Shown: in pieces, positions 1-6,597 of the stretch | Numbering within the stretch: the first letter of the stretch is position 1 | How the letters are laid out: each line of letters begins with the position of its first letter | Origin: Paracoccaceae bacterium | GTDB taxonomy: Bacteria; Pseudomonadota; Alphaproteobacteria; Rhodobacterales; Rhodobacteraceae | Direction: 5' to 3' | Assembly: GCA_016764835.1 (NCBI GenBank) | Contig: JAESRD010000140.1 | Span: 1-18,336 of the forward strand | Length of the DNA: 18,336 nt | The notes under the pieces: model-generated | What the model saw: the letters and a program-made list of their open reading frames with translations, nothing else | Database searches by the model: none | Told to the model about the DNA's origin: nothing | Translations under genes and position numbers: made by a program

Positions 1-240
1 GGCATCATCTCATCGGCGGCCATCGTCTTTGCCTTCACCTTCGGCGCTTACGAGATCCCGGCGCTCTTGGGCGCGAGCCACCCGCTCGCCCTGCCGGTCT
101 TGGCATGGCAGCGGTTCAACGCCCCCGATCTGGCCGCACGGCCAGAAGCCATGGCCCTCGCATTGCTCATCGCCGCCCTCTCAGGGCTGGTGGTTTGGGT
201 GGTGTTGCGCGCCGGCCGCGCCCAAAGGCGGCTGAGCTAA
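1..240 (+). CDS. ABC transporter permease, C-terminal end (partial)
   Basis: The window opens inside this gene; only the last 79 codons and the TAA stop (238-240) are present. The reading frame starts at base 1 and is open throughout. The visible part is an inner-membrane permease tail. It has a hydrophobic segment leading into FGAYEIPALLG, a sequence of the type seen in PotB-like/ferric-iron-like binding-protein-dependent permeases. A periplasmic stretch with DLAARPEAMA follows, then a last membrane helix (ALALLIAALSGLVVWVVL) and a short basic tail. The stop codon shares one base with the start of the next permease (TAATG), so the two are translationally coupled. The substrate cannot be read from this fragment; polyamine, thiamine, iron or an organic anion are all possible. 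Confidence 0.85.
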   Translation, partial: GIISSAAIVFAFTFGAYEIPALLGASHPLALPVLAWQRFNAPDLAARPEAMALALLIAALSGLVVWVVLRAGRAQRRLS

Positions 241-1034
241 TGCGCGCGCGCGGGATCACAACATGGCTGCTAATCGCGGTGCTCTTGGCCCCTCTTGTGC
301 CGCTGGCGCTCTGGTCATTTTCCTTCGGCTGGTTCTTCCCAGACCTGTTGCCAAGTCGCTGGACACTCAACGCATGGCGCTATGCGCTGTCAGACACTGG
401 CGGCACAATTCAAAGCCTCTGGCTGACCACCAAAATTGCCGGGATCACAGCGCTCTTGGCCGTGCTGCTCGGCCTGCCGCTGGCCCGCCTGCTCGGCCTT
501 GGCACATTTCGCGCCAAAGCATTGGTGCAAGTGCTGGTTATGGCCCCAATCATCGTGCCAGGCATGGCCGTGGTGCTTGGCTTGCACGGCTTATTCCTGC
601 CCTTGGGGCTGACCAACACCACCTTCGGCGTCATCCTCGCCCATCTTATCCCAACCCTGCCCTATGCCGTGCTGATCATGGCCGGGGTATTCGCCGGCTT
701 CGACATCGGCCTTGAAGAACAAGCCCGTTCGCTGGGCGCACGGCCGCTGGCGGCGTTCTTCTACGTGACCCTCCCGGCAATCGCGCCGGGGCTGGTCGCC
801 GCCGCGCTGCTGAGCTTTCTGGTTTCGTGGGGCCAATATGCACTGACGCTGGTTATTGGCGGCGGACGGGTGACAACGCTGCCGCTGTTGCTGTTTAGCT
901 TCGTTTCCTCGGGCCGCCATGACATTGCCGGGGCGATTGGCACGATCTATATCTTGCCGGGGTTGATCATGATGGCCATAGCTGCCCGCCAAATCGGTGG
1001 GCGCAGTGCTGCAATAGGGACGGGCGGCGCATGA
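240..1034 (+). CDS. ABC transporter permease (second membrane subunit)
   Basis: This is a 264-residue inner-membrane permease of the binding-protein-dependent type (PotC-like family). It has about six hydrophobic segments. The cytoplasmic EAA loop that contacts the ATPase is clear at residues 159-179 (EEQARSLGARP, ending in VTLP). I chose the ATG at 240 because it overlaps the previous stop (TAATG), starts just before the first membrane helix, and gives the normal family length. A longer reading from 105 would run through the coding region of the upstream permease. The 3' end overlaps the ATPase start by 4 bases (ATGA), so the genes form one operon. Substrate not determined. Confidence 0.9.
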   Translation: MRARGITTWLLIAVLLAPLVPLALWSFSFGWFFPDLLPSRWTLNAWRYALSDTGGTIQSLWLTTKIAGITALLAVLLGLPLARLLGLGTFRAKALVQVLVMAPIIVPGMAVVLGLHGLFLPLGLTNTTFGVILAHLIPTLPYAVLIMAGVFAGFDIGLEEQARSLGARPLAAFFYVTLPAIAPGLVAAALLSFLVSWGQYALTLVIGGGRVTTLPLLLFSFVSSGRHDIAGAIGTIYILPGLIMMAIAARQIGGRSAAIGTGGA

Positions 1035-2083
1035 CCAAGGTAGAGCTTAAGGCGCTGACAAAGCGCCATATTTCAGCCGCAGAGCCTGCATTGCACGCTC
1101 TGACTGCAACCCTGCCCAGCGGTCAGATGACCGCGCTTTTGGGCCCGTCAGGTGGCGGTAAGACCACTTTGTTGCGGATCATTGCCGGGCTAACCCGGCC
1201 CGATAGCGGCCAAGTTCTGTTCGACGGGGTCGATATTGGCACCCTGCCGCCAGAGCGGCGTGGCGCTGTGATGGTGTTTCAAAACCATATGCTGTTTGCG
1301 ACCATGACGCTGGCCCAAAACGTGGGCTTTGGTCTCAAAATGCGAGGCATGCGGCGGGCTGACATTCGCCCGCTTGTGGCGCAAATGCTTGAGCGAATGC
1401 AGCTCGGCGGTTTAGAAAAACGCCTGCCCTCTGAGCTGTCTGGCGGCCAGAGCCAGCGCGCCGCCCTCGCCCGCGCGCTGATCCTTGAGCCAAAGGTGCT
1501 GTTGCTTGATGAGCCGCTTTCAAGCCTTGATGCGCATCTGCGCACCGAAATGCGCGGGCTGATCAAACAAGTGCAGCGCGAGACCGGAATCACGACATTG
1601 GTCGTGACCCATGATCAGGCCGAAGCGGCGGCTTTGTCAGACCAGATCATCCTTTTGCTGAGCGGCACCGTGGCTCAAACCGGCCCGCCTGAGGCGCTGT
1701 TTGGCCGCCCGGCGACCACCGAAATCGCCCGTTTCTTTGGCGGTGCTAACTTCTTTAGCGGCCATGTGGCGGGTGGGCATTTTCATTGCGAAGCCGGGCT
1801 GTTTGCCCTGCCTGATGGCGCGCCTGCCGGGCCGGGCGTGCTGACAATACGGCCCGAAGATATCAGGCTTAGCGCCACTGCCACCCCCGAAAACATCAAC
1901 CAACGGTTGGCCTGTCTAACCGCGCGCGACTATCTCGGCACCAGCACCAGCGCCAGTTTTGCGCTTGAGGGCGGCTTGACCCTGCGCGCCAGTCTGCCAA
2001 ATGCGGCGCGTCACATTGAGCTGGGGGCACAGATGATCATCGAGCTGCCGCGCGCAGCCCTTTGGATCTTGCCGCCCGGCTAG
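1031..2083 (+). CDS. ABC transporter ATP-binding protein (PotA/FbpC-like)
   Basis: This 350-residue ATPase energises the importer formed with the two permeases just upstream. The Walker A motif GPSGGGKTT is at 38-46, the Q-loop is in VFQNH (about 82-86), the signature LSGGQ at 136-140, Walker B VLLLDEP at 156-162 and the H-loop histidine at 194. After about residue 240 comes a C-terminal region with GVLTIRPEDIRL (269-280), as in the TOBE domain of PotA/MalK/FbpC-type importers that take up small molecules. It is the last gene of the operon. Its TAG stop (2081-2083) shares the bases CTAG with the stop of the convergent gluconokinase gene, leaving no room for a terminator. The substrate is unknown; the binding protein must lie upstream of the window or elsewhere. 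Confidence 0.93.
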   Translation: MTKVELKALTKRHISAAEPALHALTATLPSGQMTALLGPSGGGKTTLLRIIAGLTRPDSGQVLFDGVDIGTLPPERRGAVMVFQNHMLFATMTLAQNVGFGLKMRGMRRADIRPLVAQMLERMQLGGLEKRLPSELSGGQSQRAALARALILEPKVLLLDEPLSSLDAHLRTEMRGLIKQVQRETGITTLVVTHDQAEAAALSDQIILLLSGTVAQTGPPEALFGRPATTEIARFFGGANFFSGHVAGGHFHCEAGLFALPDGAPAGPGVLTIRPEDIRLSATATPENINQRLACLTARDYLGTSTSASFALEGGLTLRASLPNAARHIELGAQMIIELPRAALWILPPG

Positions 2084-2562
2084 GTTAGGGCTTTCAAAAC
2101 CTCGGCCAGTACAGAAGCAGCGCTGCCAGACACGTCAACATTTATGCATTGCTCATCTGGTTCTGGCACTTCTAGCAGCGCCAGTTGGCTGTCGAGCAAG
2201 ACGGGCGGCATATAATGGTCGGTCCGGGCGGCCATCCGCGCGGCAATCGTCTCGCGCGCACCGGTCAGATGCACGAACATCACCGGGCCGCCAGCATATT
2301 GCCTGATCCGGTCGCGGTAAACACGGCGCAAAGCCGAACAGGCCAGCACGACAGTGCCAGTGGCCAGCTCTTGGCCAGCCCGCTCCAGCCACGGCCAACG
2401 GTCAGCGTCGGTCAGCGGCTCACCACGGCCCATTTTGGCACGGTTAGCATCTGAATGCAGATCATCGCCCTCGACAAAACGCGCGGCCAGTGCCGCCGCC
2501 ACGCCGGTGCCGATATCGGTTTTGCCAGTGCCGCAGACGCCCATAATGACGATTGCGCTCAT
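2080..2562 (-). CDS. gntK: gluconokinase
   Basis: A 160-residue cytoplasmic kinase that phosphorylates D-gluconate to 6-phosphogluconate with ATP. It shows the GntK/IdnK family pattern: P-loop GVCGTGKT at 8-15, EGDDLHSDANRAKM at 31-44, LTDADRWPWL at 50-59, CSALRRVYRD at 75-84, and HYMPPVLLDSQLALLE from 117. The length is typical of the family. I set the start at ATG 2562 because MSAIVIMG leads directly into the P-loop. It also overlaps the stop of the upstream idnO by 4 bases (ATGA), so the two are translationally coupled; a longer frame upstream runs inside idnO. The product is the substrate of Gnd, encoded by the gene diverging from this pair. The gene converges on the ABC ATPase gene with stops sharing CTAG. 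Confidence 0.95.
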   Translation of the reverse strand: MSAIVIMGVCGTGKTDIGTGVAAALAARFVEGDDLHSDANRAKMGRGEPLTDADRWPWLERAGQELATGTVVLACSALRRVYRDRIRQYAGGPVMFVHLTGARETIAARMAARTDHYMPPVLLDSQLALLEVPEPDEQCINVDVSGSAASVLAEVLKALT

Positions 2563-3326
2563 AGCGTCGCCGTAATGCCGCCATCGACATAAAGCACTGT
2601 GCCGTTGACGAAAGACGCGGCATCGGAGCACAAGAATATGCAAGCGCCGACGAGTTCTTCGACCTTGCCCCAGCGGGCGGCGGGTGTGCGTTTTTCGAGC
2701 CAGGCGGTAAATTCTGGGTCGGCAACGAGGGCGGCGTTCAGCGGGGTTTCAAAATAGCCCGGCGCAAGTGCGTTGCACTTTAGCCCGTGGCCCGCCCAGT
2801 CAGTGGCCATGCCTTTGGTCAGGTTCACAACCGCGCCTTTGGTCGCGGTATAGGGCGCTATTCCGGGCCGGGCGAGTGCGGCTTGCACGCTGGCAATGTT
2901 GACGATCCAGCCGTTTTTGCGCGCGATCATATGGCGGGCAACGGCTTGGCCTACATGAAAGACCGAGGCAATATTGGTCTGCAACAGCCGGTCAAACGCG
3001 TCGGCTGGGAATTCTTCGAGCGGGCCGCGATGCTGCATACCTGCATTATTGACCAAAATATCAAGCGGGCCGATCTCGGCCTCAAAGCCGTCAATCGCGC
3101 GGCGCACAGCTTCGTGGTCGGTCACGTCAAAGGCCAGCTCATGCACGGTAGCGCCCAGCGCGCGCAAGCTTTGCGCGGCACCGGCCAGCTTGGCCGTGTC
3201 GCGGCCATTGAGCACCAGCTCGGCCCCCGCCGCCGCCAGCCCCTTTGCCAGCGCATAGCCAATGCCTTGTGACGAGCCGGTGATCAGCGCCCGGCGTCCG
3301 CTCAAATCAAATAGGGATAAGCTCAT
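2559..3326 (-). CDS. idnO: gluconate 5-dehydrogenase (5-keto-D-gluconate reductase), SDR family
   Basis: A 255-residue cytoplasmic short-chain dehydrogenase. It closely resembles the Gluconobacter/E. coli gluconate 5-dehydrogenases, which interconvert 5-keto-D-gluconate and D-gluconate. The cofactor motif TGSSQGIG is at 16-23, NNAG at 93-96, and the catalytic residues are S146, Y159 and K163. The stretches GQAVARHMI, LARPGIAPYTATKGAV, KGMATDW and KRTPAARWG are, as I recall the family, typical of this subgroup rather than of SDRs in general. I chose ATG 3326 because GGAG lies 6 bases upstream; a TTG-initiated form from 3344 has no better site. It is first in a two-gene operon with gntK, which supports the gluconate assignment. 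The activity on 5-ketogluconate is inferred from resemblance; another polyol or keto-acid substrate is possible. Confidence 0.87.
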   Translation of the reverse strand: MSLSLFDLSGRRALITGSSQGIGYALAKGLAAAGAELVLNGRDTAKLAGAAQSLRALGATVHELAFDVTDHEAVRRAIDGFEAEIGPLDILVNNAGMQHRGPLEEFPADAFDRLLQTNIASVFHVGQAVARHMIARKNGWIVNIASVQAALARPGIAPYTATKGAVVNLTKGMATDWAGHGLKCNALAPGYFETPLNAALVADPEFTAWLEKRTPAARWGKVEELVGACIFLCSDAASFVNGTVLYVDGGITATL

Positions 3327-3361
3327 CTGGCGCTCCAACCTCAAATTGCCCGCAGCAAAAC

Positions 3362-3390
3362 AGTATTTGCGTATGAAGACGTTAAGTCAA
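3362..3390 (-). promoter_or_regulatory. sigma-70-type promoter for idnO-gntK
   Basis: On the minus strand a -35 box TTGACT (3390-3385) is followed after 17 bases by AATACT (3367-3362). It lies about 35 bases before the idnO start, leaving a short leader with the GGAG ribosome site. The 8-bp palindrome TTCGCGAA at 3404-3411 just upstream could be part of an operator. The match to consensus is 5/6 and 4/6, counted by eye. Confidence 0.5.
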
Positions 3391-3416
3391 GTGGGCTTAG
3401 TGTTTCGCGAATCGCA

Positions 3417-3447
3417 TGGACCGCAGCGCAATATTTTCTGTTAAAAT
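3417..3447 (+). promoter_or_regulatory. possible promoter for gnd
   Basis: TAAAAT (3442-3447) matches the -10 consensus at 5 of 6 bases. The best -35 candidate is TGGACC (3417-3422), a weak match with a long 19-base spacer. The leader to the gnd start would be about 115 bases. This is the best candidate I see on the + strand in the 245-bp idnO/gnd divergent region; it is weak. Confidence 0.25.
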
Positions 3448-3571
3448 CTGCGCCAGCACGCCCCTGCATACCGCCGAATACACTTTCGGGGATTGCAGCT
3501 CTTTGGCGGCGCGGGCATGCTGCGAACATTGCACGCTGGCTGCCGCTTTGGCTGATTGGAGAACCGAAAAC

Positions 3572-4975
3572 ATGAGTATCGCAGAAATTGGCCTGATCGG
3601 GCTTGGCACAATGGGCTCGGCGCTGGCGCTCAACATTGCTGAAAAAGGTTTTCCTATCGCGGTTTGGAACCGCACCGGCTCGGTCACCACTGCGTTTCAT
3701 GTCGAGGCCGGTGCGCTGGCGGACAAGATCACACCAACCCAGAGCCTTGAGGAACTTGTCGCCGCAATCGCTGAGCCGCGCGCCATCATCTTGATGGTGC
3801 CAGCTGGCCAGCCGGTTGATGACCAGATTGATGCGTTGCGCAAGCTGCTTGGCCCCAATGACATGATCATCGACGCGGGCAATGCGAATTTTCACGACAC
3901 CAACCGGCGCTCCAAAGCCGCCGGTGATCTGCCTTTCCTCGGCATTGGCGTGTCTGGCGGCGAAGAGGGTGCGCGCCACGGCCCGGCTATTATGGGCGGG
4001 GGCAAGCGTGAACATTGGGACCGTGTGTCGCATATCCTCGAAGCAATTTCAGCCAAGTTTGGTGACACGCCCTGCGCCGACTGGATGGGCGAAGCGGGCG
4101 CAGGCCATTTTGTCAAAGCGGTGCATAACGGCATTGAATATGCCGACATGCAAATGATCGCCGAAATCTACGGTATTTTGCGTGACGGGCGCGGCATGCG
4201 GGCTGACGATATTGGCGAGGCGTTTGAACGCTGGAACAGAGGCACGCTGAAAAGCTATCTGATTGAGATATCGGGCAAAGTCGCCCGCGCGGTTGACCCA
4301 GAAACAAACCGGCCGATGCTCGACATGATCGTTGATGCGGCGGGCCAAAAGGGCACAGGCCGCTGGACCGTGATCGAGGCGCAGCACTTGGGCGCGCCGA
4401 TCCCGGCGATTGAGGCAGCGGTATTTGCACGTAATGTCTCGGCCCGGCGCGCAGAGCGGGCCATGGGCGAAGAGCTGTTTGGCCCGGCTTCGCGCCCGAT
4501 TGCTGACGGTGCGGTTTGGGACGAGCTGCTTGAGAAGGCGATGATCGCCGGTAAAGTTCTGTGCTACGCGCAGGGTTTTGCCATGATTGAGGCCGCCTCG
4601 GTTGAGTTTGGCTGGAACCTCAACCTGCCAGCGATCGCCCGGGTTTGGCGCGAAGGCTGTATCATCCGTTCGGCCATGCTTGACGATATGGCCAGCGCGT
4701 TGACCGAAGATCCCAGCCGCAACCTGATGTTTGCGCCCTACTTTGCCGACCATCTAAAGCGTGGCCAAGGTGCGCTGCGCGATATTGTGGCGATCTGTGC
4801 GCGTCACGGCATGCCCGCCCCGGCTTTGGCCTCAGGGCTGTTTTACTTTGACGCAATGCGCACCGGGCGCGGCACGGCCAATATGATCCAAGCCCAGCGT
4901 GATTTCTTTGGCCTGCACGGGTTTGTGCGCACGGATAATGGCGCGTCAGACCAGCACGGGCCGTGGGCGCCCTAG
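3572..4975 (+). CDS. gnd: 6-phosphogluconate dehydrogenase, decarboxylating
   Basis: A 467-residue cytoplasmic enzyme that oxidises 6-phosphogluconate to ribulose-5-phosphate and CO2, probably with NADP. The Rossmann motif GLGTMG is at 10-15, followed by NRT at 33-35, the usual context for binding the NADP phosphate. GVSGGEEGARHGPAIM at 126-141 is the substrate-binding signature. KAVHNGIEY at 182-190 carries the catalytic lysine and glutamate, and QAQRDFFGLHGF lies near the C-terminus. The length is that of the long (about 470-residue) Gnd class. I chose ATG 3572, where GGAG lies about 10 bases upstream and the Rossmann fold begins at once. A longer frame from 3416 adds 52 residues that do not resemble the family. 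It diverges from idnO-gntK, whose product it uses, and converges on the sugar kinase with stops sharing CTAG. Confidence 0.96.
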   Translation: MSIAEIGLIGLGTMGSALALNIAEKGFPIAVWNRTGSVTTAFHVEAGALADKITPTQSLEELVAAIAEPRAIILMVPAGQPVDDQIDALRKLLGPNDMIIDAGNANFHDTNRRSKAAGDLPFLGIGVSGGEEGARHGPAIMGGGKREHWDRVSHILEAISAKFGDTPCADWMGEAGAGHFVKAVHNGIEYADMQMIAEIYGILRDGRGMRADDIGEAFERWNRGTLKSYLIEISGKVARAVDPETNRPMLDMIVDAAGQKGTGRWTVIEAQHLGAPIPAIEAAVFARNVSARRAERAMGEELFGPASRPIADGAVWDELLEKAMIAGKVLCYAQGFAMIEAASVEFGWNLNLPAIARVWREGCIIRSAMLDDMASALTEDPSRNLMFAPYFADHLKRGQGALRDIVAICARHGMPAPALASGLFYFDAMRTGRGTANMIQAQRDFFGLHGFVRTDNGASDQHGPWAP

Positions 4976-6345
4976 AGCAAAGCGCGCCATTTGGCGGCAT
5001 AGGTCTGCATCTGCGCATTGGGTAATATTGCAGCCTCAGGCTTGTTGTTTGTCCCGCCGCGTTTTGGTGCAAATAACAGCGCCGCCCCAATGCTGGTGCC
5101 AGTGGCCGTGGTTGCGGCAATAACGCCGCGGTTGCACGCACTGGCCAACATTTCCAGATAGGCGCGGTTTTTGGCAAATGCGCCCTCAACAATCACCGGG
5201 CCTTGCGCGCCGGTCAGCGCCAGACATTCAGCGCTGACAAGTGCCAGATAAAAACTGGCCGCTGCGGCGCGTATGGCACCACAGGGCTCAGCACCGCTCC
5301 ACTGCGCCGTGCGGCCCTGAAATGGGCCAGTTGTCGGCTCAACGGCTGGGTGCAACATGATCTCGTCGCGCAAAACGGCGGCGATATCTGCGGCGTTGGG
5401 CGCTATTTGCGCGGCCCCCATTAGCAGCTCATATTCGCGCCCACCCATAAACCGCGCCGCTGGCACCCGCGCGCCCAGCGCATTGACCAACATCAGCGTA
5501 TCGCGCGCCGGGTCGAGGGGCTGCTCTTGCCCGCCGACTGACATGACCACCACCCAAGTGCCGGTTGAAACCACGCAAAACGGTGGCTCTTGCTCAAGAA
5601 GATGCGGCAGCAGCGATGCGTTGGAATCGTGAATACCGGTGGCCACGGGCGTGCCCGGCGGTAGCCCGGTTGCGGCGGCGATATGCGGCAGCAGTTCGGC
5701 CATTTTGGCACCGGCCTGCAGCGGCGGCGCCATCTGACCGCGCAGGCCGAGCCTGTCAACCAAAGCCGAATATTGTTGCTTATAGGGGTTCCAAAGGTCG
5801 GTATGACAGCCCAGCGTCGTCACATCGCAGCCCAGCTGGCCGGTCAGCCGGTGCACCCAATATTGCGGATAGGTGACGATTGCTTTGGAGGCATTGCGCA
5901 ATTCGGGTTGCTTGGCAAATTGCCAATGCAATTGTGCGCCAAGGTTCAGCCCCATCGCCAGCCTCGGCGAGCCGGTTTGGACAAAATCGGGACGCAGGGC
6001 GGTGTATTCATCTGCCAACGCGTCAAGCCCAGTATGCTCATAGTCAAGGATCGGCGCTGTGAGTTTGCCGTCGGCACCAAGCAGGGCGGCGCAGGCCCCG
6101 TGTGTCGTTACGGCCAGCGCGTCAATGCCGTGCTGTTTGTGCAGCTGGCGCAAGCCGTCCAAGATAAACTGCCAATGCGCCTCGGTGTCAAAATGCGGCC
6201 AAGGCGGGCCGGGCAGCACGTTGTTCGGCTGGCTGAGCACTTCGATCTCGGTTAGCGTCTGCAAATCGGCCAGCGCCAGTTTAACATTGCTCTTGCCGAT
6301 ATCAATCACGGCAATATTGCGCAGCGCGTTTGTTGTCTGAGTCAT
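4972..6345 (-). CDS. FGGY-family carbohydrate kinase, probable L-rhamnulokinase
   Basis: A 457-residue cytoplasmic ATP-dependent sugar kinase. The N-terminal phosphate motif DIGKSNVK is at 15-22 and the catalytic aspartate is D240 in ATGIHDSNAS. The second phosphate motif STGTW is at 260-264 and the adenosine-side motif GAFAKN at 388-393. The length suits the shorter FGGY kinases (rhamnulo-/fuculokinase group). ATG 6345 has AGGAG six bases upstream. It diverges from rhaI, so the likely substrate is the isomerase product, L-rhamnulose, giving L-rhamnulose-1-phosphate. This specificity is inferred from the neighbour only; fuculose, xylulose or another ketose is possible. The leader holds the tandem repeat at 6362-6425. 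The stop shares CTAG with the stop of gnd. Confidence 0.8.
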   Translation of the reverse strand: MTQTTNALRNIAVIDIGKSNVKLALADLQTLTEIEVLSQPNNVLPGPPWPHFDTEAHWQFILDGLRQLHKQHGIDALAVTTHGACAALLGADGKLTAPILDYEHTGLDALADEYTALRPDFVQTGSPRLAMGLNLGAQLHWQFAKQPELRNASKAIVTYPQYWVHRLTGQLGCDVTTLGCHTDLWNPYKQQYSALVDRLGLRGQMAPPLQAGAKMAELLPHIAAATGLPPGTPVATGIHDSNASLLPHLLEQEPPFCVVSTGTWVVVMSVGGQEQPLDPARDTLMLVNALGARVPAARFMGGREYELLMGAAQIAPNAADIAAVLRDEIMLHPAVEPTTGPFQGRTAQWSGAEPCGAIRAAAASFYLALVSAECLALTGAQGPVIVEGAFAKNRAYLEMLASACNRGVIAATTATGTSIGAALLFAPKRGGTNNKPEAAILPNAQMQTYAAKWRALL

Positions 6346-6361
6346 GAACCGCTCCTATCCG

Positions 6362-6425
6362 TGCCTGCCCGACCTTATGCCTGCCCGACCTTATGCCTGC
6401 CCGACCTTATGCCTGATCGACAGTA
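6362..6425. repeat. 16-bp tandem repeat, 3 perfect copies plus 1 degenerate
   Basis: The unit TGCCTGCCCGACCTTA occurs head to tail at 6362-6377, 6378-6393 and 6394-6409 with no mismatch. A decayed fourth copy (TGCCTGATCGACAGTA) is at 6410-6425. The array ends about 17 bases from the kinase start, so most or all of it should lie in the kinase mRNA leader. A -10-like TATACT sits at 6427-6422 on the minus strand, with no good -35. Copy number at such arrays often varies by replication slippage. Confidence 0.93.
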
Positions 6426-6461
6426 TATCACTCTCAAACGCTCCCGGCTGCGGGCTGCCAT

Positions 6462-6532
6462 GTCAATCACAAAGGCTCATAATCGATCAAATTTTACGAA
6501 AACTTGATTGATCATGCCCGGTATTGATTGAC
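6462..6532. promoter_or_regulatory. nested dyad-symmetric operator between the sugar kinase and rhaI
   Basis: Four related half-sites are arranged symmetrically about base 6497. The outer pair is GTCAATCA (6462-6469) and TGATTGAC (6525-6532), exact reverse complements. The inner pair is ATCGATCAA (6482-6490) and TTGATTGAT (6504-6512), with one mismatch. TTTT (6492-6495) and AAAA (6499-6502) flank the centre. The inner 31 bp match at 12 of 15 base pairs. Neighbouring half-sites start 20-22 bp apart, about two helical turns, so a regulator could bind all on one face. The site lies between the divergent kinase and rhaI starts and probably controls both. The regulator is not evident in the window; rhizobial rhamnose clusters use a DeoR-type protein. 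Confidence 0.65.
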
Positions 6533-6597
6533 TTTCGCCGGGCCTGCGACCAGCCTTGCAGCTAACCCGCCCCCAGCCGAGCCATGAAAGGCAAGCC

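Noticed and set aside
3416..3571. N-terminal extension of 6-phosphogluconate dehydrogenase by 52 residues
   Set aside because: The extra residues do not resemble the family, and the ATG at 3572 has a ribosome site and begins the Rossmann fold directly.
4049..4753. Open frame of about 230 codons opposite gnd
   Set aside because: It is antisense to a clear 6-phosphogluconate dehydrogenase in a GC-rich gene and shows no domain or ribosome site.
5683..6255. Open frame of about 190 codons on the + strand opposite the sugar kinase
   Set aside because: Shadow of the kinase gene; the kinase frame has all FGGY motifs and a ribosome site.
6362..6425. Tandem repeat considered as a CRISPR array
   Set aside because: Units are contiguous with no spacers, only 16 bp long, and no cas genes are present.
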